Below, one piece after another: positions 1 to 12,169 of a DNA stretch of 64,000 nt. Within the stretch, counting starts at the first letter, position 1; each line of letters begins with the position of its first letter. A program made the position numbers and the translations under genes. The stretch is from Nymphaea colorata (lineage: Eukaryota; Streptophyta; Magnoliopsida; Nymphaeales; Nymphaeaceae): contig NC_045138.2 of assembly GCF_008831285.2 (NCBI RefSeq), forward strand, positions 31,033,934 to 31,097,933. The letters run 5' to 3'. Below the pieces are notes generated by a model. That model searched no databases and had not been told where the DNA came from. It worked only from the letters and a program-made list of their open reading frames with translations.

Positions 1-1832
1 ACAAGAACAACATCAAATGCTGGTGCAATGTGAGAAATAGACAAACTGAACTGGTTGTGTATCTAGGAATCCATCCAAACCTTCAGTCAAGATGGCTCCT
101 CCCCCCAGCTATGCTTCCAAGGCGTGCAGCCAATTAGGCTGGTTTGAAATCACAAAGATCTTATCACCAAACCATTAGGTCTACACTTTCTTTACCCCAT
201 CAGCCACCACAGTGTCACCTAGGTTCTGTTTGATGGCATGAAAGAATTTAACGTGGTAAATTTACCATGAAAAAAAATGTTGGAAACAAATACAAGATGA
301 ATAATATCTATCAAGGGACCCTGAAATCTGAGGTCAGTCAACTCCAGCTCTAAGCAGCAAATTCTTAAAAGTTGGAAGCCGAATAATATCGGAATTAAGA
401 ACTTCTTTCCATACTAAGGGGATGTTTGATAGGGTCAGAATTGTGGAATTCTAGAATTAAAATTTTCATTTTTTTTATGACATTGGAATTGTGTTATCAA
501 ACAAAGAATTTTGATAAATTATAAGATCATCCTGGCTGTTTGACCCTAGAAGGAATCCCTCTTCCTCCAACTACTGAGCCAACTCTTCCCTTAAACATCT
601 ATCGACATCTAAAGCACTTGAAATCTCTCTCTCCACTCCTGATTTTTTATGGTTAGTTTAAAGAAGACACTAGTATATAAATAAGTTCATTTTTGTCGAG
701 TCACATGCAGTTGAACACGTGAAAATTTATTGTTTTATCTTTTAAAAAATGAAAAGATAGCTATAATTATCTTCATGAATGCAAATATTTAATTTTGCAG
801 CGCTTATAAAAAGACCATCAATTCTAAATATTAATAGAAGGAAGCTCACTGCTCTGGATATAGTTAAAATACATGCGCAAATATTAAGGTTTATATTAAA
901 ATGTGCAAATATAAGCTAATGAATATGAAAATTATTTCGCAATGATGACCCCCCCAAGTATATATTATTAAAGAAGTCAATACAAACTAACTTCGACCAA
1001 GTTCATCCGATGTAATATTCTTTATGTACTTCACCTTCGTGCACAACACACACCCATGAGATGGCGACAGTCTCGTGACTCCCAAGTTCTTCTTCTTCAT
1101 GGCTAACTCTCATGATTCCATGCCCGCCATATTTTGATGTTCTCTGCTTTCGTGCTACTGAATGTTGAAGAATAACCCTTTTGTTAGATCATTTGTTCTT
1201 AATTTTACTTTTCAGAGAATCTCAGTGTGGTGGAGATGGCACTGTATGTACACAGCCAGCTACCATCACGCTCTTCCACAGCTAATTAATTAGGACATCA
1301 CGCAGAAATCAGACGATATCAAGCCGTATCATAAAAGTGGCAGCAATTGCAAGGCGACAAAGGAAAAGTTTAGTCGAATAATTTAGCATTATTGACTTGA
1401 GTGACCTTCCATGGATCTAACTTTTAACTGGGATATTCAAAGCAATCACAAGTGAAATGCCATGTTCAATCCTTTTTATTTGCTTATTTGTATTTTTCAA
1501 CATGGCATCATGTCAAGCTGCTCGCTGAAATCAAAACATGCAGATGACCAAAAAGATCACTGTCTTCTTCACCAAAGCGAGGACTCAGTCCAATTTTAAA
1601 CAAAATCTTGCAAACCTGACTGTTCGCAAAGCAATCGCTCAATCCACTAAGACTCCTTAGTGCAGGAAATAAGACCAGCAGCCCACAAATTAATAGCCGG
1701 AAATCAGTGAGCATCTGTGGAGAACAGATGCAACTTAAATGAAGTAAGGATTATATATATAGTGGAAAAGGGGTGAACAACCATATATATAGATATTGCA
1801 TCTCTCAAGACCCTGTAGAAAATCATTGAGAG
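1..1832. other. intergenic, no gene seen
   Basis: AT-rich sequence without a convincing coding frame. The short open frames here have no recognisable family and no codon pattern. It contains one MITE-like inverted repeat (423-503), described separately. The stretch next to 1832 is the likely 3' flank of the minus-strand gene that follows. Confidence 0.6.
423..503. repeat. short MITE-like inverted repeat
   Basis: The left end reads TGTTTGATA and the right end is its reverse complement, TATCAAACA. Inside, AGAATTGTGGAATT on the left is mirrored by GGAATTGTG on the right. The element is about 81 bp. Such TGTTTGATA ends are common in plant non-autonomous DNA transposons. I did not find a target-site duplication, so the class is unassigned. 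Confidence 0.4.
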
Positions 1833-2723
1833 CTAACGAATGCGACCTATATGCCAATCTGACCCTTGTTTCTTGGCCGCCTCAAAACCGTGTAGTGGCC
1901 GGCCCATGTGGCGAAGGCCGCCTGTTCTCCCGCAACTGTGCACACCAGCCTGTGTGCAAGTCCTTCCCTTCAAACACGCCGACTTCTTCTCCAGCATGCC
2001 GACGCTATTGCCGCTGCTACTCCTCTGGCCGTTCTTTTGCTTGGATTTGGTCGTGCTGGTCGGATAGAACAACGGCACGGGTATTAACTCTAGGCCCATG
2101 AGTTTAGGGATTATGCCCGGCTTGCACCAGGCCACGGTTTGACCGCCCAGAGTCGCCGGCAGCACACAACCGCTCCTGTTCTTGCCGGTGCCCGTCTCCA
2201 GACCGAAGCGAGTATCCGTCTGCTTGCCGGAGATTAATTTGGCGGAGACCAGACGGTTCTGGAAAGACGACCGGTACAAGGAGTCCCTGCCGTCCAGGGA
2301 GAAGCGGGGATATTGGTTGAGTGCGTTCCTGGCGGACTTCAGTATGTCCGAGTTGTTCACGCACGACATTCTTCTCCTGATGGTCGTCGCCCGTGCCTCC
2401 TCCTCCTCCTCTTCATCCTCCTCCTCCGGTAAGCCTATCAACCGTCCCGGCCACCTCCTCTGGGCCAGCTTGGCCCTCCTCGCCGCCGCCTCCTCCATAT
2501 CTAGCCTCGCTACCATCTCCTCCAAAGTTGGTGCCGGCGCCGTCAGATGATCGTGAAGGGTGGTCATGTCCTCGATGCAAGACGACGACCACAGCGACGG
2601 TGTCTGCAGCATGCAGGAAGATCCTCCGTCTCCGGTGGTCGCGATGAGGTGATCTGGTTTCCCCTGCTTAAGCGTGGATGTCGATGCAACGCCATTGCAG
2701 AAGTTTCTGAATCCCTTCTTCAT
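1833..2723 (-). CDS. DUF3741-motif plant protein, function unknown
   Basis: A single uninterrupted frame of 296 residues with GC-rich codon use, unlike the AT-rich flanks. The N-terminus MKKGFRNFCNGVASTST and the block at residues 119-154 (MSCVNNSDILKSARNALN, then YPRFSLDGRDSLYRSSF) are the signatures I associate with a conserved plant family carrying the DUF3741-associated motif. A second copy of the theme, KLMGLE, lies at 207-212. Residues 66-90 are a likely helix rich in E, A and R, followed by an acidic run at 100-109 coded by a GAG/GAA-rich stretch. The C-terminal 75 residues are basic and low in hydrophobicity. There is no signal peptide or membrane segment. The start is the first Met, next to the conserved N-terminal motif. 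The biochemical role is not known. Relatives with this motif include TRM/LONGIFOLIA-type proteins linked to microtubules and organ shape, but that link is only inference here. Confidence 0.7.
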   Translation of the reverse strand: MKKGFRNFCNGVASTSTLKQGKPDHLIATTGDGGSSCMLQTPSLWSSSCIEDMTTLHDHLTAPAPTLEEMVARLDMEEAAARRAKLAQRRWPGRLIGLPEEEDEEEEEEARATTIRRRMSCVNNSDILKSARNALNQYPRFSLDGRDSLYRSSFQNRLVSAKLISGKQTDTRFGLETGTGKNRSGCVLPATLGGQTVAWCKPGIIPKLMGLELIPVPLFYPTSTTKSKQKNGQRSSSGNSVGMLEKKSACLKGRTCTQAGVHSCGRTGGLRHMGRPLHGFEAAKKQGSDWHIGRIR

Positions 2724-3930
2724 CTCTTGCTGCGCACTGCAGAGTTATGGGGATAAATTAAGTTCCTCTGCAACCACAGCCATAGAAAAGGGAAAGCAAT
2801 TCAACTTCAAGGAGCGCAAATAGCTCATGCAGAGATCCATTAAATTGTGAATGAAGTGAGTAATATACAGCGGTGGAGATCATGAATGAAGGTGGCTCTT
2901 CCTTTCTTAATGCGCCTCACGTGAAAGGAGAAATCTCTCTCACATGCTTCCCACTGAGAGGTGCCAAATTTATAAAGGTCCGTGGTGTGAGACTCGTTTA
3001 AACGGTGTAAAATGAACTTAAGATATCCTGATGAGGTACTTTATGTGCATACAACAAGGATAATGTTTTCTCTACGATATACATGGGTTTTTTTTTTTTC
3101 TTTTTTTATTTAGAAAAAAAACACTAAAAAAATAAAACAAACGTATAAAAATAAAAAAAATAAAAACGTTGGTTATAAATTATATTCATCAAATAAAACA
3201 TGAACACATAATTTGGCATTACAAAATGCAGTTGTACCTTCTCTTTTTTAGTATGTCAAGATGACCTAGTTTGAGGGCTTTAAATTCCTCTAATTCGATG
3301 TCTTAGACAAATGCATTCATCGATCATTTTTCCAATATTGATTGTACATAAGAATGTCAATAAACCGATTTAGGTATGATATCCAATTGAACCATTTCAC
3401 GAGAATTGGATACTGAAAATATATATCCAACAAAGAAATTGGGTCAGATTCAGATTTCAAGAACAACATCCAATCAGATTTGGATCTAGGTTTTGATGTT
3501 AATTTAAAAATCAGATTCAGTTCGGATTTGGATTGTTCAATTTGGATTCAGATACAGATATGACATACATATTTTTTATTCATATTTGAATTTAAATTTA
3601 AATCCGAAATATATATATATATATATGAACATTCAAAGCACCGGATACAATAAAGAGTATGTTTGATTTAAATATGATCTATTTGAGCATATGAGATATT
3701 GAGAAGGAAATGAACGGCGCCACCACTAGAATACTACAATCATTCATGACATAAAATTGTCAAAATAAAACTTACGGGGAGCCTCGTTTTGTCACCGTTA
3801 ATCATACTCCACACACGCACTCTCTCTCTCTCTTTCACTATCAATTCAAATATTTCACATGCATGGGAGTTGAATTGAATACATGACTCAGAAAAAGATT
3901 TTAAGACTATTTTTTCTTATTATTCTTCTC

Positions 3931-4020
3931 CTTCTCCCTTCCTCTCTCCCTATTTATTTCTTTCTCCCTTCCTCTCTCTCTATGTATTTCTTTCTCCCTT
4001 CCTCTCTCTCTATGTATTTC
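3931..4020. repeat. 30-bp tandem repeat, three units
   Basis: Units start at 3931, 3961 and 3991. The second and third are identical over 30 bp, and the first differs at a few positions. The unit is pyrimidine-rich, built on TTTCTCCCTTCCTCTCTCTC followed by TATGTATTTC. The repeat length is a multiple of three, which creates an artificial open frame across it. Confidence 0.9.
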
Positions 4021-4185
4021 CGATTTGTACTTCTCAACCATTCTCTTCCCTCTAACATTAATGGAGATCTCAAGGAGGACACGGGACTGGAATTCGGTCT
4101 CATTTTGACACTAATACTCATGGATGGTGGATCCCCGAGTATGATGTGGATCCCTTCAGCTAGCAGCTGCCCCATGCACGCTAAA

Positions 4186-4187
<2 letters not shown>

Positions 4188-4246
<59 letters not shown>

Positions 4247-4310
4247 TGGCCGGATACAAATTATATATATATATATGCATGAGTCTTGGATCATTTAGAT
4301 GGCCGGATAC

Positions 4311-4349
<39 letters not shown>

Positions 4350-4350
4350 A
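4188..4350. repeat. TA microsatellites split by a duplicated segment
   Basis: Long (TA)n runs occupy about 4188-4244, 4263-4276 and 4315-4347. The segment GATGGCCGGATACAAATTAT begins at 4245 and again at 4298, 53 bp apart, each followed by a TA run. This looks like a local duplication by slippage or unequal exchange. Confidence 0.85.
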
Positions 4351-5251
4351 GAACCAATAAAATGGGAATGTATATCAAAATTTGGGGACAAAAAGTCCCT
4401 TAATTAGGGTAACAAACCGCAAGACAAAAGCAAAAGAGAAAATATACAAAACAACGTACAAAAAAAAACAAAATAAGAGGGGTGAAAAGAGAGTGGAAAG
4501 ACAGAACGGCAACATCACCCAGCTGCAGAAAGAGAACGACACCGTAGTTGAATGGCAAAATGAACATCTCTCTGCACAAGACGAGCTACAGACTCCGGCG
4601 AAAAAAAAGTACCCCTGGAGGCTTGCTGAAGAAAGAGAGAGAGGAAGAGCTGAAAATTAATTCATTAAAACGAGACACATCCAAAAGAAATGGACGGCAA
4701 GCCATACATAAATCATAGAAGCAAAAATGGTGAGTGAAATCTAACGGATGTCAAAGCGTCTTCCCAATGGCAGTCATGCCGGCGCGCAGGTTAAAAAGAA
4801 GGAGCTGAAAGTCGTACGGCTGCTCCCTACATAAATATAATACATTAATGTTGTGTGTTTTTCTTACTTTTCTTTTTATGAGAGAATTAGGCCAAAGAAA
4901 AATTAATTTTTTGAAATGGTTGTGCTACAATACCAAAGCTCCAACATATAACTTGCACCAACTTTCAACCCAAATCAAATCCAAGGTCCTTAAATCAAAT
5001 CTAGAAATTTTAATTGAACTTCTTATATTTGGTTTCTAGTTCAGTTGAGTTAGAGTTCGTGCGTAACTTGGTTTAAAGGCAATGACAAAAATTTTTCAAA
5101 AAACCAAAGTTGCCTAGGACGTCATGCGCTCAAAGATCTGGACCCACCTGACGCGGTTGAGGGCTCACCAGCTCCTCAATAGACGGCCTGCACATAGGCA
5201 ATAAAAGTATATCATTATTAGACCGAGTGATAAAGAAACTCCAGAAGGCAC

Positions 5252-5263
5252 AAAAAAAAAAAA
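5252..5263 (-). terminator. Pol III terminator of tRNA-Gly
   Basis: A run of A residues on the plus strand, which is a T run directly downstream of the tRNA on its own strand. A T tract a few bases past the mature 3' end is the standard RNA polymerase III stop. Confidence 0.85.
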
Positions 5264-5265
5264 GA

Positions 5266-5336
5266 TGCACCAGCCGGGAATCGAACCCGGGTCTGTACCG
5301 TGGCAGGGTACTATTCTACCACTAGACCACTGGTGC
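5266..5336 (-). tRNA. trnG-GCC: tRNA-Gly(GCC)
   Basis: The minus strand reads GCACCAGTGGTCTAGTGGTA at the 5' end and GGTTCGATTCCCGGCTGGTG followed by CA at the 3' end. The acceptor arms pair (GCACCAG with CTGGTGC, discriminator A). The anticodon GCC lies at 5302-5304 in the loop CTGCCAC. The A box (TGGTCTAGTGG) and B box (GGTTCGATTCC) are intact, there is no intron, and the length is 71 nt. No CCA is encoded, as expected for a eukaryotic nuclear gene. It decodes GGC and GGU. Confidence 0.97.
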
Positions 5337-6275
5337 GGCTGTTATACGCTACTTATTATACATATATATATAGTATATGATCTTTAACGAAGAAGATATG
5401 GGACCGAAAAAGCGGGAAAAGAAAAGGCCTGATTTCAGTATGCAGTTTCATAATTGAATTTGGATCTGATTCTGATCTAACATGATTGCATATGAACGTC
5501 AGATTTTATCCTGAATCATACTTGGTTCAGAAAAGGCCTGAACATCATTAGATTATACATATAATCAAATTAGCGGAAGTTGGTACCATTACATCCTTTT
5601 TTATCATCAAAGTCAAGATTACTTATTTGTAGTTGCCTTCCTGCACTTTTACGTCAGTTTTAGCTTTTCTCTTAAGAATATTTTTCTTTCAATTTAACCA
5701 TCGAACACATTATGCAATCTTGGCATTATGACTTTTAATCGTGCTTATCACAATGTCGGCGATATTGGATTTCTAGTGGTGGAACGTTGAAATTTCTATG
5801 AAGTGTTTGGGTTTCAGCACAGCATGTTGAAATACGTGCAATGGCATCAGGAAAGATGCTTGTCACTAGAAAAAAATGGAAGGACAGAGGATCCTCGAAT
5901 GCTATACAGAGCTAAGTTTTCCATTGATTCCACTCCTCAGGGATTAATATTTTTCCTTTTTCTGATTCTTTAACCATCTTAGTTAATTTGGTTGTCGATT
6001 GTTATTTTCTTGTTATCTCTACTCTTGATATCAAGATGCTACCGCCGATTAAAGGTTTGTCCGAATTGTCCCATTTCAGGAACCAGAACCACGTGAGCGC
6101 GTAGATGTGAGACTAGAGACCTGGGAGTGACGGCAACACCAAAGATAACATGCAAAACTTCTTCTTAAAAAAAAAATGCAACTACAGTAAGCATTCTCGT
6201 TGAGCAAAAAAAAAATCTAAATCCTTTACATTTACAGGCTATTTGGAAGGTAGATATACAGGCAAGTAAGTGACT
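5337..6275. other. intergenic spacer
   Basis: AT-rich spacer between the tRNA-Gly 5' flank and the choline kinase 3' end. It should contain the choline kinase 3' UTR just below 6276. No frame or structured element is convincing. Confidence 0.6.
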
Positions 6276-8215
6276 TCAACATCCCAAAATAGAAGGTTTC
6301 TTCAGCCAGTATTGTTTGAGCCTTTGCCTTGCATACTCCATATAATCGAAGTCGATTTCATTGACATGCTCCTGCACATGGACAAAATTTACCACACGCT
6401 GTCAGTATAGAAGCACAAAGCACTTTGGGAAAAATTTGATTGCTTGGCTCAAAGTAATGTGCTATCTTTGGCCCCAAAAGGAAGGTTATCATGAACTTAA
6501 AAGCTACAGTTTCAGAGGCAACATATATCTGGTTACCAGTTCTAAGTCAAACAACAGGAAAAGAAATGAGAGAATTTAGTAGCATTACCGAGATGATTCC
6601 CCATAAACCCCAGGTCAGATGACTTGCAAGGGTATACTTCTCCACATCGTTCAGAAGCTGCTCAACTACAAACTCACTAGTCTCATCACCTGTACGGAAA
6701 AGAAACAGCATTTCTGAGTTTCAGATAGGACCTTAATGATATTGTTGCAAAAGATTGTCAACAAGAATAGTGAAGCCATTCATCTGGAAAAGAAAAGGGA
6801 TTCTCAGATTGAGGTCTTGCAACTCTTTTGTAATGGAGACCTGGAGAGTGCATGCAACACTTTTAACCTCTTTTAAGCTAAAGATGTCTAAATTATCAAA
6901 GCCAATTCAACACATCAACCTGATTTTCTTAACCCTGAAAACGATAAAGGATGCATCAAATGCAATGTATTTAGTTATTCTGTCAAACAAAGATTTTGAT
7001 GATTTTGACAGAATAACAAACAAAACTGCCAACAGAAAACATGACATCAAAAAAAAAGAACTAAAACCAAAATTTTAGAGATCAATATTTCAGGTGACAT
7101 CTTCTTTTGAAATCATCTTGTTCATTCACATAAATATGACAGGTCTGCTTTTATATCCCACTGATTATCAGGTGCTAAAATCTCAACAGGAAGCGTAAAT
7201 GTTTTCCATGGGGTTAACAACCTAGTTGATATGAAAAGCTTGCGAAATATTCCAACTAATTTTGGCACCAAAACTAGTTCTAGTTGGCTGGGAGATATAT
7301 TTCAAGCAACAAACATAAACTTCATCAAGGGTATTCTCCAAAATAATTGGGTAGGCTGCATTATTTTCTGCATCATGTATAACTGCTAATTCAAATTTCC
7401 ATGTTCTTATTTATTTGACATCTGCCAAGCAAAACCTTTATCAAGAAGGTTTATCTAAATATTCAGGTGGAATTACGGCCCAGATGGTTCAGACAAGACA
7501 ACACCTAATGGGTTAAACAGATTACTTGACCCCCTGGACCATTTGCAGATGGTAACATGCAATGCATGAAACCTCCATATAATCGAATATTTGTATTGGT
7601 ATCCAGACACAAATGTACCTGAAGAACTTAAGTACACATGCACAAATCTTTTACGTTGCTCAAGACCTGTAACACAAGGGAAAGAAAATGAACGGAGTTA
7701 GCAAGAAGATTTTCTTCTCCACATTTAGCCATATTGTCTCATAACCGAGACCTCAAAATTTTTCTTCCTAAATAAATAGCAGCCAATTAACCTGGATATT
7801 TCTCGAAGTCCAAAATATGAGGTGTTTCAGTATGATAATCAGCAGCCATCTCACAGAAGTGATTTGCAATGTCATATGCAACAGGGTTGAAGCCAGCATA
7901 CTCATAGTCCTAAAAAGGGAGAAAGGAAGAAGAATAAGTTGTTGAGTTAGAGTACAGTACACAACGATGATCTCAAAAGGAACACCCAAATATTAGCCAT
8001 ACATATACAGGTAGGCATTCTATCAAATCTTATGGATAGAAAAAATCAAGTTGCTTCCACTTGCCATTGTACCAGTCAAATAGTTAGCAAATGGAACATA
8101 CTATAGACTGCACCAAACAATCAGCTATTCACAGTAGCTGCCTAACTTTTCAGCTTAATTTACGTTGCCTAAGGTGTTTTAGATTTTCTCTTTGGTTATT
8201 ACTGAACAGTTAGAA

Positions 8216-8252
<37 letters not shown>

Positions 8253-9408
8253 ACCCACACACATACAAGTCTGCTCAGTAAAAAGAGTGCTTTTAGTTTT
8301 TCTTTTTTCTTTTATTGATTCAAGGTCACAGGATTGAGCTTTAGACCAAACATGTCGTTGAAATATAACTTACAAAGGGAGGGAGGTGATTAAACGAATC
8401 AAGTGCAATCTGGTACAGTTTTTGAGAGTAACAGATAACCAAGCTTGTATAAAATTTTTAGGGAACAACAATCCCAGGGTCTAGGAAAACATGCTTTGAC
8501 AAGCCAAAAAGCATCTAACCTTTGAATCCTTCATATCCCAGTCTAGTTTCTTTGTCGAAAAGAAAAAATCTTAATGCAAAGGAAAGGATGACTTATCTAG
8601 GGGGCCATTTGATAGACGTGAAAGGTATTTTAGGGTATAGTGAACGACATACATTCTGTAATCGAACATGGGATAAGTTTTTCTGAAAATACATTATCAC
8701 CCTTGAAATCCAGGATAGTGTGCCCTGGGAGGATCTGACTATTTTTCCTGAAAACGTCCACCCATCGTATGCATGAAAAAACTTAGCCTAAATTCTCTTC
8801 AGGCTACAGAACACTGCCTACATGATGGAAGAGACAGTCAAAAGTAACTTAGCTGGGCATGAAAGTGACATATCAAAAATGAAAAAATTATGAGGAACAC
8901 TTACTATTATGGTCACAGTTTTGGTTTCCTCGTCCATCATAATGTTACCATACTGCAGATCATTGTGGCAGAATCCTATATTGTCATTGTCCCTGAACAA
9001 CTCCTTTTCCAAAGTACTTATCTCCATTTCAATCTTTCCCAGCTCGAATTCTACAGCTTCAGCTGCAGAACACACTTTTATAGCCGCTTTGAGCCAGTTC
9101 CTGTGAGAAGATTTATTAAGTATGTACCTTTGAACTTTCTGTAAGCGACTGAACAGAAGAGATCATATACCTCAGCCTATCCCACAGCAGGACATTCCTA
9201 GGGCCTGGCATCTCCAGGTCATGAAATTCTCTCAATTTAGCTGCTACAAGTGCAGATATTTCTGGATCACGCAGGTCAGATGCTGAAAGAGTCTGTCATG
9301 TCGTGAGAAAAGAGGAAACAGAACATATTTAGTCAAGAAAGGATGCAAAATCACAAGTTCAGCAAGTTCACTATTATTATCAAAGCAATCGAAGGTAAAA
9401 ACACAAAT

Positions 9409-9449
<41 letters not shown>

Positions 9450-10627
9450 GGATAACATTATGTCCTCCTCCTCCTACAACCAAATGACTCATAATAAGAG
9501 GTAGAATTTAACCAGCAGAATAGGGTTGAAAACATATAAGCGAAAGACAAACCCATTAGTGCAGTAAAAGAAGCTGGTAACTCACAATGTTGAAATGGAA
9601 GCCAATAGGAAACTTATCATACCCCATTCAAGAAAACTATCAGGAATCAAGAAAATACGAGCACGATGCAATCTCATTCTCTTATCTCTAAAGCAAACAG
9701 AGGAAGAGTTATAATTCAGATGCTAATCATGGGATCCAGAAATAATGGAAGCACGAACGGTTACAAAATCTAGCAGTTACTTTATTGATTATGGATCGCT
9801 CTGTTCCAATTTAATACACACATTCGTATGATTGAAGCATCAGAATCAGTCAAAAGCTTGATGCACTTTGATCGTCTTAGCTTAAAAATGAAGTGAAGCA
9901 GAAAGAATTGGCGAATTTCAGATGCTAAATAAAACGTCCCAGCAACCACTGTCGAACCAAGCACGGTCACAAAAGAAAATTTATTCCAACTGATCAATAA
10001 GCAGAAGAGTCCTCATAGAATAACAATATCTTTAGGAACAAGGCACCAAGCAGAATCAGAAACCCAGGGCAGCATCATCCTTTTACAATAAAAAGAAACA
10101 AACAGCACAAAGTTGATGTAAATTAGAGACTAAATGAAACGAACTAGCAGCTAATGAGAACATAAGAGAGGCCAAACCCTTTTTGCTTCGAAAGAAAACA
10201 ATGGTATTCAAGAAACAAAACAGAAAAGGAGCGACGTGAGTGCCACGAGTCAATTGGAAAGAACTACAGGCCTAAGCATTACCCTAGCATGAATGAACTC
10301 CTCTACGCGGCCTTCCGGAAAACGGCCCAGAAGTCTCGGCCCCTGCCCATGCTTCGACATGCACTCAAACGTCCGGATCTCATCATGGCGATCGAAGAAG
10401 GCGTCGACCCCTTCGCCGTAAATCCTAACCAAAACCTTCCTGGTGGACGCCCCTTTCTCCGTCTGCCACCCACACTTGTACACCTCGTTCGTCATCGCTC
10501 CCTTGAGCCGAACGATTCTCAGTTCCTTCTGATCGACGACGTCGTCCCATCCTGACGCCAAGCAACGAAGGAGCTTCAGCGCCTCGTTGGGAAGGGAATG
10601 CTCCGCTTCTCTGTGAACCCCCACCAT
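6276..10627 (-). CDS. CK: choline kinase
   Basis: Phosphorylates choline with ATP, the first step of the CDP-choline route to phosphatidylcholine, in the cytosol. Seven exons on the minus strand: 10627-10283, 9292-9171, 9100-8905, 7909-7792, 7666-7619, 6689-6589 and 6371-6276. All introns are GT-AG and frame is kept throughout, giving 341 residues, close to plant family members. Residues 42-46 give the KGAMT nucleotide loop. The catalytic Brenner-type motif HNDLQYGN is at 201-208 (Asp203), and the choline kinase motif [18 protein letters not shown] starts at Asp222. The C-terminus holds TWGLWGIIS and [17 protein letters not shown], typical of plant choline kinases. The start Met at 10627 precedes the conserved region by about 40 residues, a normal N-terminus. 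The intron at 7910-8904 (about 1 kb) carries CT repeats and possible MITE debris, and no lesion is visible. Ethanolamine kinase is a related alternative but fits less well. Confidence 0.95.
8217..8252. repeat. CT microsatellite in choline kinase intron
   Basis: A nearly pure (CT)n run with one TTT interruption, followed by an AC-rich tail. It lies inside the third intron. A second, purer (CT)n run occupies 9411-9446 in the first intron. Confidence 0.9.
9411..9446. repeat. CT microsatellite in choline kinase intron 1
   Basis: An uninterrupted CT dinucleotide run of about 36 bp inside the first intron of choline kinase. On the gene's own strand it reads AG, so it is not the pyrimidine tract of the splice acceptor at 9293. 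Confidence 0.9.
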
Positions 10628-12169
10628 CTTGGAAGGAAAAGATCAAGATTCTCCAGGAAATTCCCCAAGGCAGCCGGTGATTGCCCCCAGAACCAAAACG
10701 CAATTCGCCGTCAAAAAAATCTACGAGATACACGCAAAATCCAAATCCTCCAAACCCCAGCCTCCCGAAATGAACACAGGACAGGACCCAACATGAGGTT
10801 CCCGAACACCATGCCGCTTTATCTCCAACCCATTTCGTCCTCCGTGTCTCCGGCGGAAGCTTCCGTGCCTCCTCCCCTAAGATCACAACATTCCGACGCG
10901 CTTTCCTACTTTGATTCAAATGCGCTAACCACGGTGTCATTTCCGACATAAATCCTTCCTCCATCGCCCGCCACGTTTCTGGAAAAGAAACTATCTTCCA
11001 ACCATATCTCATCTATTTCTCATAACGCCGAAAGTTTCCTCATTTTGTTGGTCAAAAAAGTGGGCTTGATTCAGCGATATTTTATAAGTGTCACTCGTTG
11101 GTAAAAGCGATCGTTAAGTCGTTAACGGGCGGTGGTTTGAGGACCCCGTAAAGGTTTCTTCGGGTGGAAGCGTCCACGTGGCGGTCCGTGGTTGGCTTTT
11201 GTCCAGTCAAACGGTTAGTGAGCTGGCCGCGCTTTGGGTAGTGACCGTGTTCTAGACGTGTTTCCGTCCCGAACAAATCTGTTCAGGACAGCTGGAGCAA
11301 AAATGTCCCCGCTTTGTCCTACTCAAGAGAAACGTAACGCCATCGGTTGGACTCAAATTTCATGTTTAATTGGATCTGGCTGTGACTAGTGTCTGGTCCT
11401 ACCAGGCTTCTTGGCGCACCTAACATGTTGCATGAAACGCACTAGGTCGGCCACTTTGCAGGCTTCTTGGCTGATGATGAAAATCAATATCAAATATTAA
11501 GGCAGCACATTTATGATACACTAAACATATTTCTGCTGTCAAACAGTTTGGGTTGTCATCATAGTAAGTGAAATTCAAAACTTAGGGACTCACTACTTGT
11601 TTGGCTTCAAGTCTTTGCACAGCTCGAGTGTAACTGATCTCTTGGTGCCCAGGTGAAAACGAATGAATGATGGTGCAAACCGTGCTTAGATAGCATTTCA
11701 CTCTCTCGACATTATTGCTCTTGAGAGAGCTAGAAACAAGTACCCAACGATTTTTTTTTTTTATAACATCTCGACCCACTCTCACATCGAGCTTGGGTTC
11801 ATAACCTCACAAGTCTCAATATGTCCTCATAATTTTGTCTTTTAAAAGATAAGAACCAGAACAACCAATCTCTTAGTTAACTGCCTTACAAATCTTCACG
11901 AGGATTCAAAAATCTTCAATATATTGTCTTCATGGGGTGCTAATTATAGGCCATGGCCATCCAAGCTCTTTAAACATCTTTTGCAAATTAAGCCAATTGA
12001 GTAGATGTGTCGCTTAGAGGGTGTTTTATTGCGTATTCGTTTTGGAAAAGAAAAAAATCTCTTCATTTTTGAGTTGAAGCAGTGGATTCAATTCTCACCT
12101 GAACCCACCATGAGAACAACTGCAACCACCATGAAAATAGCTGCCCACACCCTAGCTATGTCATATTGC

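Larger units (their letters stand above)
2724..5265. other. intergenic, repeat-rich
   Basis: No gene is visible. About 2724-2950 is the probable 5' flank of the minus-strand gene. About 3349-3640 has the GGATTTGGAT-type low-complexity text seen in many plant MITE interiors (it opens TAAGAATGTCAA), but I could not find its other end. A 30-bp tandem repeat (3931-4020) and long TA tracts (4188-4350) follow. The frames at 4382-4660 and 4848-5039 have no recognisable family. Confidence 0.55.

Noticed and set aside
2182-2647. Ser-, Pro- and Ala-rich plus-strand frames opposite the DUF3741 gene
   Set aside because: They mirror the acidic (GAG/GAA) tract of the minus-strand gene.
3349-3640. hAT-like MITE starting TAAGAATGTCAA
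   Set aside because: The interior resembles such elements, but no matching right end or 8-bp duplication was found. The same applies to 18616-18980.
3883-4245. 120-residue frame with hydrophobic repeats and a Tyr-Ile tail
   Set aside because: It is made by the 30-bp tandem repeat and TA microsatellite, not by a gene.
10425-11012. 195-residue minus-strand frame overlapping the choline kinase start
   Set aside because: It is in another frame from the conserved kinase. It could be an overlapping upstream frame only if transcription starts above 11012, which cannot be shown here.
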